A stretch of DNA of 64,000 bases, taken from positions 140,606 to 204,605 of the forward strand of contig NZ_JAJAWG010000005.1 of NCBI RefSeq assembly GCF_020531905.1, read 5' to 3'. The position numbers were made by a program, and so were the translations under genes. Under the pieces are notes generated by a model that had not been told where the DNA came from, did not search any database, and worked only from the letters and a program-made list of their open reading frames with translations. Numbering within the stretch: the first letter of the stretch is position 1; each line of letters begins with the position of its first letter. This DNA is from Deefgea salmonis (GTDB taxonomy: Bacteria > Pseudomonadota > Gammaproteobacteria > Burkholderiales > Chitinibacteraceae). This document shows, in pieces, positions 53,801 to 63,235 of this stretch.

Positions 53801-54400
53801 ATGGCATCGCACACTTTTCTTTCCGCTTTTATTTTGCTGCTCTTGGTAATTGATCCTTTGGGCGGCATTCCTTTGTTTGTCGCAATGATGAAAAAAGTCC
53901 CCAAAGCACGGCGCTGGCGGATGATTATTCGCGAAGTCAGCGTCGCGTTTGTGGTGCTGGTGACTTTTATGCTGTTCGGGCAAAAATTCCTGGAAGTCAT
54001 GCATTTGTCACAAACCTCGCTCGGTATTGCCGGTGGGGTGATTTTGTTTTTAATCGCGCTGCGGATGGTGTTTCCTCACCCCGATGGCGTTTTTGGCGAC
54101 ACCAGCGAGGGTGAGCCGTATATTGTGCCGCTGGCGATTCCTTTATTGGCTGGGCCATCGGCATTGGCCACGGTGTTGTTATTGGTTTCGCGTGATCCAG
54201 AGCGGATGGAGGTGTGGGTTGCCGCTTTGGCGTTAACCATGCTGATTTGCGCGCTCACATTGGCGTTCTCAGAAAAAATTAGCCAAGTGCTCGGCGCGCA
54301 AGTCACCACGGCATTTGAGCGTTTAATGGGCTTGATTTTGACGGCGATTGCGGTACAAATGTTACTCGATGGTATTCGGCAGTATTTAGATTCGCTTTGA
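53801..54400 (+). CDS. MarC-family integral membrane protein
   Basis: A 199-residue six-helix membrane protein of the MarC/UPF0056 family (E. coli YhgN, YchE, MarC). Diagnostic stretches are LLLLVIDPLGGIPLFVAMMK, LVTFMLFGQKFLEVMHLS, GGVILFLIALRMVFP, VPLAIPLLAGPSALATVLLL and the closing RLMGLILTAIAVQMLLDGI. The family has no settled transport substrate, and its old link to multidrug resistance has not held. Confidence 0.93.
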   Translation: MASHTFLSAFILLLLVIDPLGGIPLFVAMMKKVPKARRWRMIIREVSVAFVVLVTFMLFGQKFLEVMHLSQTSLGIAGGVILFLIALRMVFPHPDGVFGDTSEGEPYIVPLAIPLLAGPSALATVLLLVSRDPERMEVWVAALALTMLICALTLAFSEKISQVLGAQVTTAFERLMGLILTAIAVQMLLDGIRQYLDSL

Positions 54401-54574
54401 TCGCGATGTTTGGGCTGGGTGAGGCTGCTATTTGATGCGTCACAAGCTGCGTCGCGGTGTTCGGCGCTAGAATGAGTGGGTTGTTCGCGATGGGCTTGTA
54501 CTGCGAGTCAGCAAACGTTAGCAGATCCCTTGGTGTAGTTATTTTTAATGGCGGCTAATCAGGAGTTGAACCAC

Positions 54575-55231
54575 ATGACACAGAATGAATTGAAAGAAGC
54601 GGTAGGCCGTGCAGCAGTTGCCTATGTGCCTGAAAATTGTATCGTCGGCGTCGGCACAGGTTCGACAATCAATTACTTTATTGATGCTTTAGCTGAAATC
54701 AAAGGCCAAATTAAAGGGGCGGTTTCTTCATCTGAAGCTAGCTTGCTGCGCTTAAAATCGCATGGAATTCCGGTGTTTGATTTAAACACCATTGATGACT
54801 TGCCGGTGTATATCGATGGTGCGGATGAAATCAATCATCAATTGCAAATGATTAAGGGGGGTGGCGCGGCGTTGACGCGTGAGAAAATCATTGCGGCGGT
54901 GGCTGGGCAATTTATTTGTATTTGCGATGAAAGTAAATTGGTTGATGTATTAGGGAATTTCCCTTTGCCGGTTGAAGTGATTCCAATGGCGCGCTCTTAT
55001 GTGGCGCGGGAGTTGGTTAAATTGGGTGGTCATCCTGCTTATCGTGAAGGCGTGCTGACCGATAACGGTAATATCATTATTGATGTGCATGGTCTATCGA
55101 TTAGTCAGGCCACGGTACTTGAAGCTCAAATCAATCAAATCGTTGGCGTTGTGACCAATGGTTTATTTGCCCATCGCCGTGCTGACGTGCTCTTATTGGG
55201 TACGGCTAACGGGGTGAAAACCATTAAATAA
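54575..55231 (+). CDS. rpiA: Ribose-5-phosphate isomerase A
   Basis: Interconverts ribose-5-P and ribulose-5-P in the pentose phosphate pathway. The 218-residue product starts [19 protein letters not shown] and has [16 protein letters not shown], the catalytic [37 protein letters not shown] and [11 protein letters not shown]. The ATG at 54575 follows AGGAG by nine bases; an ATG at 54548 would add nine residues and is less likely. Confidence 0.97.
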   Translation: MTQNELKEAVGRAAVAYVPENCIVGVGTGSTINYFIDALAEIKGQIKGAVSSSEASLLRLKSHGIPVFDLNTIDDLPVYIDGADEINHQLQMIKGGGAALTREKIIAAVAGQFICICDESKLVDVLGNFPLPVEVIPMARSYVARELVKLGGHPAYREGVLTDNGNIIIDVHGLSISQATVLEAQINQIVGVVTNGLFAHRRADVLLLGTANGVKTIK

Positions 55232-55237
55232 GCGCGC

Positions 55238-55261
55238 AGCGACGAATGACAGTTCGTCGCT
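55238..55261. terminator. Hairpin after rpiA
   Basis: Perfect 8-bp stem AGCGACGA / TCGTCGCT with an 8-base loop, 7 bases after the stop. No T-run. Confidence 0.5.
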
Positions 55262-55335
55262 CACGGGCAGATGAAACAGTACTGTAATAAAAAGCTGGTA
55301 TTTTGCACCGATTAATACACTGGAGAAGCTGTGTC

Positions 55336-56037
55336 ATGTCAGAACATATTTCAAAGCAATTTGATGCCGATTTAGAGGCAATTCGCTCCCAAGTGATGGG
55401 AATGGCCGGTCTGGTCGAAGAGCAAGTTCGCTTGGCAATGCAAGCTTTGGCGTCGGGTGATGTGGCGATCATCAATAAAGTGATCGAGCAAGAAACCCAA
55501 GTGAATCAAATGCACGTCAAGCTCGATGATATGTGTGTGCATATGATTGCGCGTCGCCAGCCTGCGGCTACCGATTTGCGGATGGTGATGACGGTGATTA
55601 AGTCGGTTGAGGATTTGGAACGCATTGGTGATAAAGCGTATCGAATTTGCAAACGGGCAAAAAACATTTATGAATCCGGTCGTTTGCAAGTGCCACGTTT
55701 TCATGACCTCAACCATATTGCCGATTTGGCGCTGGATATGTTGTCCAATGCGCTCGATTCATTTGCGCGTATGGATGCGGTGAGTGCGTCCGAAGTGATT
55801 CGGGCGGATGCGCAGCTAGATCAAGAATATCAAGCGCTGCATCGCCAATTGATTACCGTGATGATGGAAGATCCACGTTCGATTACCTTGATTTTGGATA
55901 TTTTGTGGATTGCCAAAGCCATTGAGCGCATTGGTGATTTGGGGGTGAATGTCGCCGAGCACGTGATTTACTTGGTGAAAGGCCAAGATGTTCGCCATAA
56001 AACCCAAGAAGAAGTCGATCGCGTCGCTTTGCAGTAA
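55336..56037 (+). CDS. phoU: Phosphate-signalling regulator PhoU
   Basis: A 233-residue protein of two three-helix PhoU domains (SKQFDADLEAIRSQVMGMAG; AARRQP-type region ARRQPAATDLRMVMTVIKSV; DILWIAKAIERIGDLGVNVA). It restrains PhoR/PhoB signalling through the Pst transporter. pstSCAB and phoBR are absent here; instead phoU is followed by ppx, a phosphate-storage pairing. The start at 55336 is behind GGAGAAGCTGTGTC. Confidence 0.95.
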   Translation: MSEHISKQFDADLEAIRSQVMGMAGLVEEQVRLAMQALASGDVAIINKVIEQETQVNQMHVKLDDMCVHMIARRQPAATDLRMVMTVIKSVEDLERIGDKAYRICKRAKNIYESGRLQVPRFHDLNHIADLALDMLSNALDSFARMDAVSASEVIRADAQLDQEYQALHRQLITVMMEDPRSITLILDILWIAKAIERIGDLGVNVAEHVIYLVKGQDVRHKTQEEVDRVALQ

Positions 56038-56097
56038 GCCGATGCATCAGATTAGGGCGAGGTTTATTGCCCTAGCCTGAAAGAAGTAGTGTCTAAT

Positions 56098-56121
56098 AAA
56101 GGGCGGCTGTGGCTGCCCTTT
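56098..56121 (+). terminator. Hairpin between phoU and ppx
   Basis: Stem AAAGGGC / GCCCTTT, extended inside by GC pairs. A second hairpin TAGGGC / GCCCTA lies just upstream at 56052-56074. Confidence 0.6.
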
Positions 56122-56199
56122 ATGATTTGCGTTTGCCACAAACATGAGTTTTACGTATTGTTATGCCCGCAAACCCGCTACCTACTGGAGTTTTACTGA

Positions 56200-57693
56200 A
56201 TGGGCGACTGTTCTGTCATTGCCGCCGTGGATCTCGGCTCCAACAGTTTTCGCTTGCAAGTCGCCCGTGTGGTTGAAGGGGCTTTGTTTCCGCTGGATTC
56301 ATTGAAAGAAACGGTTCGTTTAGGCGCTGGTTTAGATGCTCACGGTTGCTTAACTGCAGAGGCGATTGCTGAAATGACCGCAGCACTGGCGCGATTTGGT
56401 GAGCGTTTAGCCGGTTTGCCGCCGCAATGCGTGCGAGCCGTGGCGACCAATACCTTTCGTATCGCTAGAAATAGCGCCGCTTTTTTACCTCAGGCCGAGG
56501 CGGCCTTGGGTTTTCCTATTGAAATCATTGCTGGCCGTGAAGAAGCGCGATTAATTTATATCGGTGCCGCGCATAGTTTGCCCAGTACGCGTGAGCGCCG
56601 CTTGGTGATTGATATTGGCGGCGGATCAACCGAGTTGATTATCGGTAGTCAGTATCGCTCATTTAGTACTGAAAGCATTCAGCTCGGTTGTGTGGGTTGG
56701 AGTGCGCGTTATTTTCCCGATGGTGTCATTACCCGTGAGCGAATGGAAACCGCCGAGCTCGCTGCGCGCGGGGCTTTCTTGCCCTTGGTACCCACGTTTT
56801 ACTCGGGAGAATGGCAAAGAGCGATCGGGACTTCAGGCACGGCGCGTTCGTTAGCTGATATTTTAGAATTAAACGATTTATCACCGCTGGGGATTACTCG
56901 CGATGGTTTGGCGGCTTTACGCAGCAAAATGATTGCGGCTGGGCATATCAATCATTTGCAATTAAACGGTTTGCGCGATGATCGGCGCCCGGTATTGCCT
57001 GGCGGCTTAGCGATTATGCAGGCGGCATTTGATATGCTCGGTATCGAGCGCATGTCGATCACTTATGGCGCGCTGCGTGATGGCGTGCTGTATGACTTAG
57101 TGCAGCGCCAAACTCAATACGATGTGCGAGACCGAACGGTCGATTTCTTTCAGCGCCGTTACCATGTGGATGGACCGCAAGCGTATCGGGTGTCGCAATT
57201 GGCTGCGCAATTATTTGATGTGCTACGCGGTGAAACGCAAAGCGATGATGTCGTGCTGGCCAGAAATCTGACGATGGCCGCGGGATTACACGAGGTGGGG
57301 CGCTCGATTGCGCATGCTAGCTACCATAAACATTCGGCGTATATTTTGCAGCATGCCGATATGCCGGGTTTTTCGAAGCGGGAACAAAACTGGTTATCGC
57401 GGCTGGTGCTGGCGCATGCTGGTAGTTTGAGCAAACTCGCCGATCAAGAGATTCAACCTGCCGAGTGGGATGCCATTTTATGCTTACGCATGGCAGTACT
57501 GTTTTATCGTGCTCGCCTGGATGAGGCACCGCCATTGGGTTTGCTGTCGCATAGTGCGGACGGTTATTGCTTGGAATTAGACGCAACGTGGTTAGAGGCG
57601 CATCCACTCACGATGTATGCCTTAAATGAGGAAGTCACAGCATGGCAAAACATGGGCGTAAACCTAATGATTCGAGCCGTCGCCAACGTATAA
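56200..57693 (+). CDS. ppx: Exopolyphosphatase / GppA-family phosphatase
   Basis: Hydrolyses terminal phosphate of polyphosphate (or pppGpp). The 497-residue product has the ASKHA phosphate loops AAVDLGSNSFRLQVARV and LVIDIGGGSTELIIG, the EARLIYIGAAH and GTSGTARSLADIL motifs, and a C-terminal HD-like helical domain (about 310-495, AAGLHEVGRSIAHASYHKHS). Length is typical. Its 3' end overlaps corA by 52 bases in another frame. Confidence 0.94.
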   Translation: MGDCSVIAAVDLGSNSFRLQVARVVEGALFPLDSLKETVRLGAGLDAHGCLTAEAIAEMTAALARFGERLAGLPPQCVRAVATNTFRIARNSAAFLPQAEAALGFPIEIIAGREEARLIYIGAAHSLPSTRERRLVIDIGGGSTELIIGSQYRSFSTESIQLGCVGWSARYFPDGVITRERMETAELAARGAFLPLVPTFYSGEWQRAIGTSGTARSLADILELNDLSPLGITRDGLAALRSKMIAAGHINHLQLNGLRDDRRPVLPGGLAIMQAAFDMLGIERMSITYGALRDGVLYDLVQRQTQYDVRDRTVDFFQRRYHVDGPQAYRVSQLAAQLFDVLRGETQSDDVVLARNLTMAAGLHEVGRSIAHASYHKHSAYILQHADMPGFSKREQNWLSRLVLAHAGSLSKLADQEIQPAEWDAILCLRMAVLFYRARLDEAPPLGLLSHSADGYCLELDATWLEAHPLTMYALNEEVTAWQNMGVNLMIRAVANV

Positions 57694-58748
57694 AAGCGCA
57701 TTTAAATTCAGATAAAGCCGGCGCAGCACCGGGTACTTTGCAATATGTTGGCGGCGTCGCGCCGGCGGCAACGCTGGCGACTTTAATTGAGTTTGGCCCT
57801 TTGCCGGGGGATTATCTTGCGACCAGTTTTAGCGATGTTGATGTAGGCCGAACTTTTCAACCGACGTTCCATACCTTATGGTTGAACGTGCATGGCTTAG
57901 AAAACATTGAAATCCTCAAATTAATTGGTCAGCGCTTCAAATTACATCCGCTGGTTTTAGAGGACATTCTGAATACCCAGCAGCGCCCTAAAGTTGAGCA
58001 ATATCCCGGCTATTTGTACATCACCGCCCGACTGATGAATTGGGACGCCGATTGCGTCTCAGGCGAGCAAGTGAGCTTGATTGTTGGACGTGGTTTTGTG
58101 CTGACTTTTCAAGAAAAACCCAGCGGCACTTTTGCGGCGATTCGCGATACGCTTAAAAATAGTGAGTCCCAAATTCGGAAACTGGGTCCGGACTATTTGG
58201 CCTATGCCTTACTGGATAAACTGGTGGATCGTTATTTTTTAGTGCTTGAGCAATTGGGCGAGCGCTGCGAAGAGCTGGACGAAGCGATTAATAGTAAGAT
58301 CCAGCCCGAGCAGATGGTTGAAGTACAGTCATTGCGGCGTAGTTTGCAGCAAATAAAGCGCAGTCTGTGGCCAATGCGGGAAATGCTCAATGTGCTGCAG
58401 CGCGATGACGCCGATTTTTTTCATAGTGAAACTCAGCTGTATTTGCGCGATGTGTACGACCATACGGTGCAATCGATTGAAACCGTTGAAGCGCTACGCG
58501 AAATGATTTCTGGGCTGCAAGAAATATATTTATCGCTGCAGTCGCAGCGACTCAATGAGCAAATGCGCCTACTCACCGTCATTACCACCATCTTTATGCC
58601 GCTGACGTTAATTGCTGGGGTGTACGGAATGAATTTTGATGTGATGCCAGAGTTACGCTGGACCTATGGCTACTACGCCGCTTTGGGATTGATGGGGGGC
58701 GTGGCGGTGTTTTTGGGCTTGTTCTTTTGGCTGCGCCGCTGGGTGTGA
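57642..58748 (+). CDS. corA: Magnesium/cobalt transporter CorA
   Basis: Pentameric Mg2+ channel of the inner membrane. The 368-residue product has a cytosolic funnel domain (about 1-300; LHPLVLEDILNTQQRPKVEQ, YLYITARLM), a long stalk helix, and two C-terminal membrane helices. The CorA-signature YGMNF (in IAGVYGMNFDVMPEL) lies between them and the tail ends LFFWLRRWV. The basic N-terminal tail (MAKHGRKPNDSSRRQRIKAH) encoded within the ppx overlap is longer than in E. coli; a later start is possible. Confidence 0.94.
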   Translation: MAKHGRKPNDSSRRQRIKAHLNSDKAGAAPGTLQYVGGVAPAATLATLIEFGPLPGDYLATSFSDVDVGRTFQPTFHTLWLNVHGLENIEILKLIGQRFKLHPLVLEDILNTQQRPKVEQYPGYLYITARLMNWDADCVSGEQVSLIVGRGFVLTFQEKPSGTFAAIRDTLKNSESQIRKLGPDYLAYALLDKLVDRYFLVLEQLGERCEELDEAINSKIQPEQMVEVQSLRRSLQQIKRSLWPMREMLNVLQRDDADFFHSETQLYLRDVYDHTVQSIETVEALREMISGLQEIYLSLQSQRLNEQMRLLTVITTIFMPLTLIAGVYGMNFDVMPELRWTYGYYAALGLMGGVAVFLGLFFWLRRWV

Positions 58749-58754
58749 TGGATT

Positions 58755-58803
58755 GGGTATATCTATGTTGGCTTTAAAAATAAAGACCTTGGTTGATATA
58801 CCC
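58755..58803. terminator. Inverted repeat shared by convergent corA and DUF456 genes
   Basis: Perfect 9-bp arms GGGTATATC and GATATACCC, flanked by GATTG / CAATC, with an inner CTTTA / TAAAG stem and runs of A and T. Likely a bidirectional terminator. Confidence 0.65.
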
Positions 58804-58856
58804 ACCAATCATACGGCAACGGCTGATATCTCAAGTCTGAATCCATCGGGAAGGAT

Positions 58857-59345
58857 TTATATCCACCACGCCAGCAAAAACACTCCTAGCATGGCGAGTG
58901 CCAAACCGACTTTAGCGATCGCGCCAAGCAACATGCCGATGCCGCTGGCAAATCCGACTTTGCCGGCGTGTAGTAGATCTTTTCTGGCATAAAACTCACC
59001 GGCTGCAGCACCTAAAAACGGTCCGAGGATTAAACCGACTATCCCGCCTAGCATACCGACAATCGAACCTATTAAAGCGCCCCAGATAGCGTAGCGGCTC
59101 GCACCAACGCGTTTGGCCCCCATGGCACCGGCAATGTAATCGAGCGCGCTGGCGACGATCGTCATCAGCAATAACAAACTCAATGACGGCCAGCCAACGT
59201 GAATAAATTGATTGCCCCAGGCGATAAGTAGCATGCCGACAAAAATTAAAGGCGTGGATGGCAGTAAAGGCAATATGGTGCCGGCCAAACCAGCCAGAAT
59301 CATGCCTGCGCCAAGTAGGTAGCTGATGATTTCAAACGTTTCCAA
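58857..59345 (-). CDS. DUF456 family membrane protein
   Basis: A 162-residue glycine-rich integral membrane protein of family DUF456: GAGMILAGLAGTILPLLPST, LIFVGMLLIAWGNQF, DYIAGAMGAKRVGASRYAIW, GLILGPFLGAAAGE. Function unknown. I choose a TTG at 59345 because GGAG lies 7 bases upstream on the minus strand and the product then has the family length. An ATG at 59450 would add 35 mostly polar residues and is the alternative. Confidence 0.85.
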   Translation of the reverse strand: METFEIISYLLGAGMILAGLAGTILPLLPSTPLIFVGMLLIAWGNQFIHVGWPSLSLLLLMTIVASALDYIAGAMGAKRVGASRYAIWGALIGSIVGMLGGIVGLILGPFLGAAAGEFYARKDLLHAGKVGFASGIGMLLGAIAKVGLALAMLGVFLLAWWI

Positions 59346-59496
59346 GATCGCGCTCCAAGGGGAATCAATTATTTTTAATCTGGGTTGGACTAGGTTAACG
59401 CTAAAAAGATGCTCAGCGCGTGAAAAATAATATCGCAATAAAACAGTCATTTATTGAATATCGTCTCCTTTGGTCTATAGAAAAGCGTGAAAGGAG

Positions 59497-59525
59497 TTGA
59501 CGTAAGGCACGTGCTGGTGTTTAAT
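59497..59525 (+). promoter_or_regulatory. Promoter of the tRNA-Phe genes
   Basis: -35 TTGACG (59497-59502), 17-bp spacer, -10 TTTAAT (59520-59525), followed by a GC-containing discriminator. A CGAAAC / GTTTCG hairpin sits in the leader just before the first tRNA. Confidence 0.75.
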
Positions 59526-59558
59526 TGCGGCTCTTCGAAACGAAGTAGTGTTTCGAGT

Positions 59559-59634
59559 GGCTCGTTAGCTCAGTTGGTAGAGCAGCGGATTGAAAATCCG
59601 CGTGTCCTTGGTTCGATTCCGAGACGAGCCACCA
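59559..59634 (+). tRNA. tRNA-Phe (GAA), copy 1
   Basis: 76-nt cloverleaf from GGCTCGTTAGCTCAG to GAGCCACCA. The acceptor stem GGCTCGT pairs with ACGAGCC, the anticodon loop TTGAAAA gives GAA, the T loop is TTCGATT, and CCA is encoded. Confidence 0.97.
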
Positions 59635-59642
59635 AGGAATTC

Positions 59643-59672
59643 AAGGGTTTAGCTGTAAGCTAGGCCCTTTTT
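59643..59672 (+). terminator. Terminator between the two tRNA-Phe genes
   Basis: AAGGG plus TTAGC pairs with GCTAG plus CCCTT, followed by TTTTT; it lies wholly in the 57-bp gap. Confidence 0.75.
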
Positions 59673-59691
59673 CAAATGCTTAGTCAAGCAT

Positions 59692-59767
59692 GGCTCGTTA
59701 GCTCAGTTGGTAGAGCAGCGGATTGAAAATCCGCGTGTCCTTGGTTCGATTCCGAGACGAGCCACCA
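59692..59767 (+). tRNA. tRNA-Phe (GAA), copy 2, identical to copy 1
   Basis: All 76 bases match copy 1. It lies 133 bp downstream (start to start), with a terminator-like hairpin in between and no obvious promoter of its own. Confidence 0.97.
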
Positions 59768-59794
59768 GTATTTCGGTGTTAAACCCGAAGCAAA

Positions 59795-59826
59795 AACCCG
59801 CTAGCGCAAGCTCAGCGGGTTTTTTG
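59795..59826 (+). terminator. Terminator after the tRNA-Phe pair
   Basis: Stem AACCCGCT / AGCGGGTT with an 11-base loop and T6. Confidence 0.9.
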
Positions 59827-59892
59827 TTTTTCTGGGGTATGTCTCGCTAGCCCTTGTTGCTTATGATTTGCAGGTCAATACCCCTTGGCAAT

Positions 59893-59918
59893 AAAAAAGG
59901 CAGCGTGCGCTGCCTTTT
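59893..59918 (-). terminator. Terminator of ilvD
   Basis: Stem AAAAGGCAGC / GCTGCCTTTT with a 4-base loop. On the minus strand it continues into TTTTTTATT, 22 bases past the ilvD stop. Confidence 0.88.
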
Positions 59919-59939
59919 GTCGTTTAAGTCGTGATCGAT

Positions 59940-61799
59940 TTAGTCTTGACGTTCAACTTGGCTAACGTCACGCACGGCGCCAGTGTCGGCGCTGGTGGTC
60001 ATTGCGGCGTAGGCGCGCAATGCGGGGCTGACCACGCGTTGACGCGATACCGGTTTCCAAGCCAGCTTGCCGCGTGTGTTCATTGCGGCGCGGCGCGCAT
60101 CCAGTGCAGCGGCGTCAATTTTTAGGTTGATGGTGCGGTTTGGGATGTCGATTTCAATGGTGTCGCCTTCTTCCACTAAGCCAATCGCGCCACCTTCGGC
60201 GGCTTCTGGGCTGGCGTGGCCAATCGATAGGCCGGAAGTGCCGCCAGAGAAGCGTCCGTCAGTCAATAGTGCGCATGCTTTGCCGAGACCTTTTGACTTG
60301 AGATACGACGTTGGGTACAGCATTTCTTGCATGCCTGGGCCACCTTTAGGGCCTTCATAGCGAATAACCACAACATCACCCGCAACCACTTCATCGGCCA
60401 AAATGCTGGCGACCGCATCGTCTTGTGATTCAAAGACACGGGCGCGACCGGTGAATTTTAGGATGGAGTCATCGACACCCGCCGTTTTGACGATGCAGCC
60501 GCGTTCGGCAATGTTGCCGTACAGTACGGCCAGTCCGCCGTCTTGCGAGTAAGCGTGTTCTTTGTTGCGGATGCAGCCACCTTCGCGATCAAGGTCGAGG
60601 TCGGGGTAGCGCATCGATTGGCTAAATGCAATCGTCGTGGCGACGCCGCCAGGCGCTGCGCGGTAAAATAAGTGCGCCAAACTATCTGGGCCATTTTTGA
60701 CAATATCCCATTGATCTAAGCCTTCGCCGAGTGTTTTGGCGTGCACCGTCGGTACGTCGCGATGAATCAGTCCGGCGCGCGATAATTCTGCGAGTAGGGC
60801 GATAACGCCACCGGCGCGATGCACGTCTTCCATGTGATATTTTTGTGTTGCGGGTGCGACTTTGGCAAGACAAGGAACGCGGCGTGAAATGCGATCGATG
60901 TCGGCCATTTTGAAGTCGACGCCAGCTTCGGAGGCGGCGGCGAGCAAATGCAGTACGGTATTGGTTGAGCCGCCCATGGCAACGTCCAAGCTCATGGCGT
61001 TTTCAAATGCTTCGCGCGTGGCGATTGAGCGTGGTAAGGCAGATTCATCGCCTTGCTCGTAATAGCGCTTGGCGAGTTCAACAATGGTGCGGCCCGCTTG
61101 TAGGAATAGCTGTTTACGGTCGCCGTGCGTGGCCAGCATCGAGCCATTGCCCGGTAGTGATAGGCCAAGTGCTTCGGTGAGACAGTTCATCGAGTTGGCG
61201 GTAAACATGCCTGAGCAGGAGCCACAGGTTGGGCAGGCGCTGCGCTCGATGGCGGCCACTTCTTCATCGCTGACTTTGTCGTCAGCGGCTTCGACCATTG
61301 CGTCGACGAGGTCGAGTTTACGTACTGCGCCATTCCAGTCGACCTTGCCGGCTTCCATTGGGCCGCCAGAAACGAATATCACTGGAATATTGAGGCGCAG
61401 CGCTGCCATCAGCATGCCGGGGGTGATTTTGTCGCAGTTGGAAATGCAGACAATCGCATCGGCGCAATGGGCATTGACCATGTATTCGACTGAATCGGCA
61501 ATTAAATCGCGGCTTGGCAGGCTATACAGCATGCCGCCGTGCCCCATGGCGATGCCGTCGTCAACGGCAATGGTGTTGAATTCTTTGGCGACGCCACCGG
61601 CTTTTTCGATTTCGCGTGCGACCAATTGGCCCATATTGTGCAAATGAACGTGCCCAGGAACAAATTGGGTGAACGAGTTGGCGATGGCAATGATGGGCTT
61701 GTCAAAATCGCCATCTTTCATGCCTGTGGCGCGCCAGAGGGCGCGGGCGCCGGCCATGTTGCGGCCGTGGGTGGTGGTGCGAGAGCGATAAGTGGGCAT
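59940..61799 (-). CDS. ilvD: Dihydroxy-acid dehydratase
   Basis: Fe-S enzyme giving the 2-keto acids of valine and isoleucine (third step). The 619-residue product starts [20 protein letters not shown] and has [19 protein letters not shown], cluster cysteines in [12 protein letters not shown] and [19 protein letters not shown], the [16 protein letters not shown] motif and a final [16 protein letters not shown] lies upstream of the ATG at 61799, and the longer frame from 61823 is not family-like. It stands alone; the other ilv genes are not in the window. Confidence 0.97.
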   Translation of the reverse strand: MPTYRSRTTTHGRNMAGARALWRATGMKDGDFDKPIIAIANSFTQFVPGHVHLHNMGQLVAREIEKAGGVAKEFNTIAVDDGIAMGHGGMLYSLPSRDLIADSVEYMVNAHCADAIVCISNCDKITPGMLMAALRLNIPVIFVSGGPMEAGKVDWNGAVRKLDLVDAMVEAADDKVSDEEVAAIERSACPTCGSCSGMFTANSMNCLTEALGLSLPGNGSMLATHGDRKQLFLQAGRTIVELAKRYYEQGDESALPRSIATREAFENAMSLDVAMGGSTNTVLHLLAAASEAGVDFKMADIDRISRRVPCLAKVAPATQKYHMEDVHRAGGVIALLAELSRAGLIHRDVPTVHAKTLGEGLDQWDIVKNGPDSLAHLFYRAAPGGVATTIAFSQSMRYPDLDLDREGGCIRNKEHAYSQDGGLAVLYGNIAERGCIVKTAGVDDSILKFTGRARVFESQDDAVASILADEVVAGDVVVIRYEGPKGGPGMQEMLYPTSYLKSKGLGKACALLTDGRFSGGTSGLSIGHASPEAAEGGAIGLVEEGDTIEIDIPNRTINLKIDAAALDARRAAMNTRGKLAWKPVSRQRVVSPALRAYAAMTTSADTGAVRDVSQVERQD

Positions 61800-61904
61800 G
61801 TCGATTCCTTGGGCAAAATTCAAAACACGTGGCCGATTGTATCGAAAAAAAGGAATTAGAGGTTTTCGAAGTCGGTTGCTTGTTGAATATGGCGCGAAAA
61901 GTGA

Positions 61905-61931
61905 TTGAAGTTCTTGGTGAGACGGTATAAT
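61905..61931 (+). promoter_or_regulatory. Possible promoter of lgt
   Basis: -10 TATAAT (61926-61931) is clear; the best -35 is TTGAAG (61905-61910) at a short 15-bp spacing. The position 39 bases before the start codon is sensible. Confidence 0.5.
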
Positions 61932-61969
61932 CGGCGGCTACTTTTCTGGCGTTAAGGCGAAATTTTATT

Positions 61970-62767
61970 ATGTTTGTTCATCCGCAGTTTGATCCGGTGG
62001 CGATTAGTCTCGGGCCAGTTGGTGTTCACTGGTATGGCTTGATGTATCTGATCGGCTTTGTGCTGTTTGTGATGTTGGGGCGCTGGCGGATTCGACGCGG
62101 TAATCCACCGGGTTGGCAAACTTCGGAGATGGATGACTTGCTGTTTTACGGTGTGCTCGGGGTGATACTTGGCGGGCGCCTTGGTTACGTCTTGTTTTAT
62201 AAGCCAGCATTTTATTTGGCCAATCCACTGGATATTCTCAAGGTATGGGAAGGGGGGATGGCATTTCACGGTGGCTTTTTGGGGGTTTTGGTTGCTATGG
62301 CGCTGTTTGGCCGAAAAACCAACCGAGATTTTTTCCAGGTGACTGATTTTATTGCGCCGTTGGTACCTTTGGGTTTGGCGGCAGGTCGAATCGGCAACTT
62401 TATCAATGGTGAGTTGTGGGGCCGTGTTACCGATGCCACGATGCCGTTGGCGATGATCTTTCCACAAGCGCACGATGGATTGCCGCGTCATCCGTCGCAG
62501 TTATATCAGTTCGCTTTAGAAGGTGTACTGTTGTTTATTGTGTTGTGGCACTTCTCTGCTAAGCCGCGTGCGGTTGGTCAGACATCGGCATTGTTCTTGA
62601 TGGGTTATGGTGTATTTCGCTTTGTTGCTGAATATGCTCGCCAGCCGGATGATTTCCTGGGTTTGTTAGCGATGAATTTAAGTATGGGTCAGTTGTTGTG
62701 TGTGCCAATGATAGTCGCTGGTGCCATTTTGTATGTGTGGGCAACGCGACGAAACAAAATGCTTTGA
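61970..62767 (+). CDS. lgt: Prolipoprotein diacylglyceryl transferase
   Basis: Adds diacylglycerol from phosphatidylglycerol to the lipobox Cys of prolipoproteins in the inner membrane. The 265-residue, seven-helix protein shows [35 protein letters not shown], the Lgt signature [32 protein letters not shown] and [11 protein letters not shown]. Normal length. The small lipoprotein encoded at 6114 is one presumable substrate. Confidence 0.97.
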   Translation: MFVHPQFDPVAISLGPVGVHWYGLMYLIGFVLFVMLGRWRIRRGNPPGWQTSEMDDLLFYGVLGVILGGRLGYVLFYKPAFYLANPLDILKVWEGGMAFHGGFLGVLVAMALFGRKTNRDFFQVTDFIAPLVPLGLAAGRIGNFINGELWGRVTDATMPLAMIFPQAHDGLPRHPSQLYQFALEGVLLFIVLWHFSAKPRAVGQTSALFLMGYGVFRFVAEYARQPDDFLGLLAMNLSMGQLLCVPMIVAGAILYVWATRRNKML

Positions 62768-62849
62768 AGAATTTGAGGTTATTTTCTTAATCAAATTAGG
62801 CCTTTAGTTGATTTTTTGTAGTTTGTACAATTTTTTTTGTCAAAAATGT

Positions 62850-62878
62850 TTGACGACTTGAGGGGCTGTGGTCATAAT
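62850..62878 (+). promoter_or_regulatory. Strong promoter of the tRNA-Tyr-Gly-Thr-tuf operon
   Basis: -35 TTGACG (62850-62855), 17-bp spacer, -10 CATAAT (62873-62878), then the GC-rich discriminator GCGGGC typical of stringently controlled stable-RNA promoters. Confidence 0.82.
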
Positions 62879-62893
62879 GCGGGCTCTCTTAGT

Positions 62894-62979
62894 GGCGGGG
62901 TTACCCCAGCGGTCAACGGGTCCGGACTGTAAATCCGGCGGCTCAGCCTTCGAAGGTTCGAATCCTTCCCCCGCCACCA
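62894..62979 (+). tRNA. tRNA-Tyr (GTA)
   Basis: An 86-nt class II tRNA with an extended variable arm. Starts GGCGGGGTTACC, anticodon loop ACTGTAAAT, T arm GGTTCGAATCC, encoded CCA end. Confidence 0.97.
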
Positions 62980-63028
62980 TTTTATAAGAGCTAATTAAAG
63001 TTTAGAGAACGAATCAGTTATTAAGTAT

Positions 63029-63102
63029 GCGGGTGTAGCTCAATGGTAGAGCAGAAGCCTTCCAAGCTTACGACGAGGGTTCGATTCCCTTCACCCGCTC
63101 CA
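63029..63102 (+). tRNA. tRNA-Gly (TCC)
   Basis: 74 nt, GCGGGTGTAGCTCAATGGTA start, anticodon loop CTTCCAA, GGGTTCGATTCCC T arm, CTCCA end. Confidence 0.97.
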
Positions 63103-63109
63103 GTTTATT

Positions 63110-63184
63110 GCCGATGTAGCTCAGGGGTAGAGCACTCCCTTGGTAAGGGAGAGGCCATGAGTTCAATTCTCATCATCGGCTCCA
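63110..63184 (+). tRNA. tRNA-Thr (GGT)
   Basis: 75 nt, GCCGATGTAGCTCAGGGGTA start, anticodon loop TTGGTAA, T arm GAGTTCAATTCTC, CTCCA end. Only 7 bases separate it from tRNA-Gly. Confidence 0.97.
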
Positions 63185-63235
63185 GTCAATTGTCAGTTAT
63201 TAATTTATTTCAAGATCTCGAAAAAGGAATAAGCG

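Noticed and set aside
59559..59767. Attachment-site duplication from an integrated element at tRNA-Phe
   Set aside because: The copies are full-length, identical and only 57 bp apart, with no integrase or cargo between them; a tandem tRNA duplication explains it.
61069..61647. Plus-strand ORF (192 codons) opposite ilvD
   Set aside because: Complement of conserved ilvD coding sequence, with no family resemblance.
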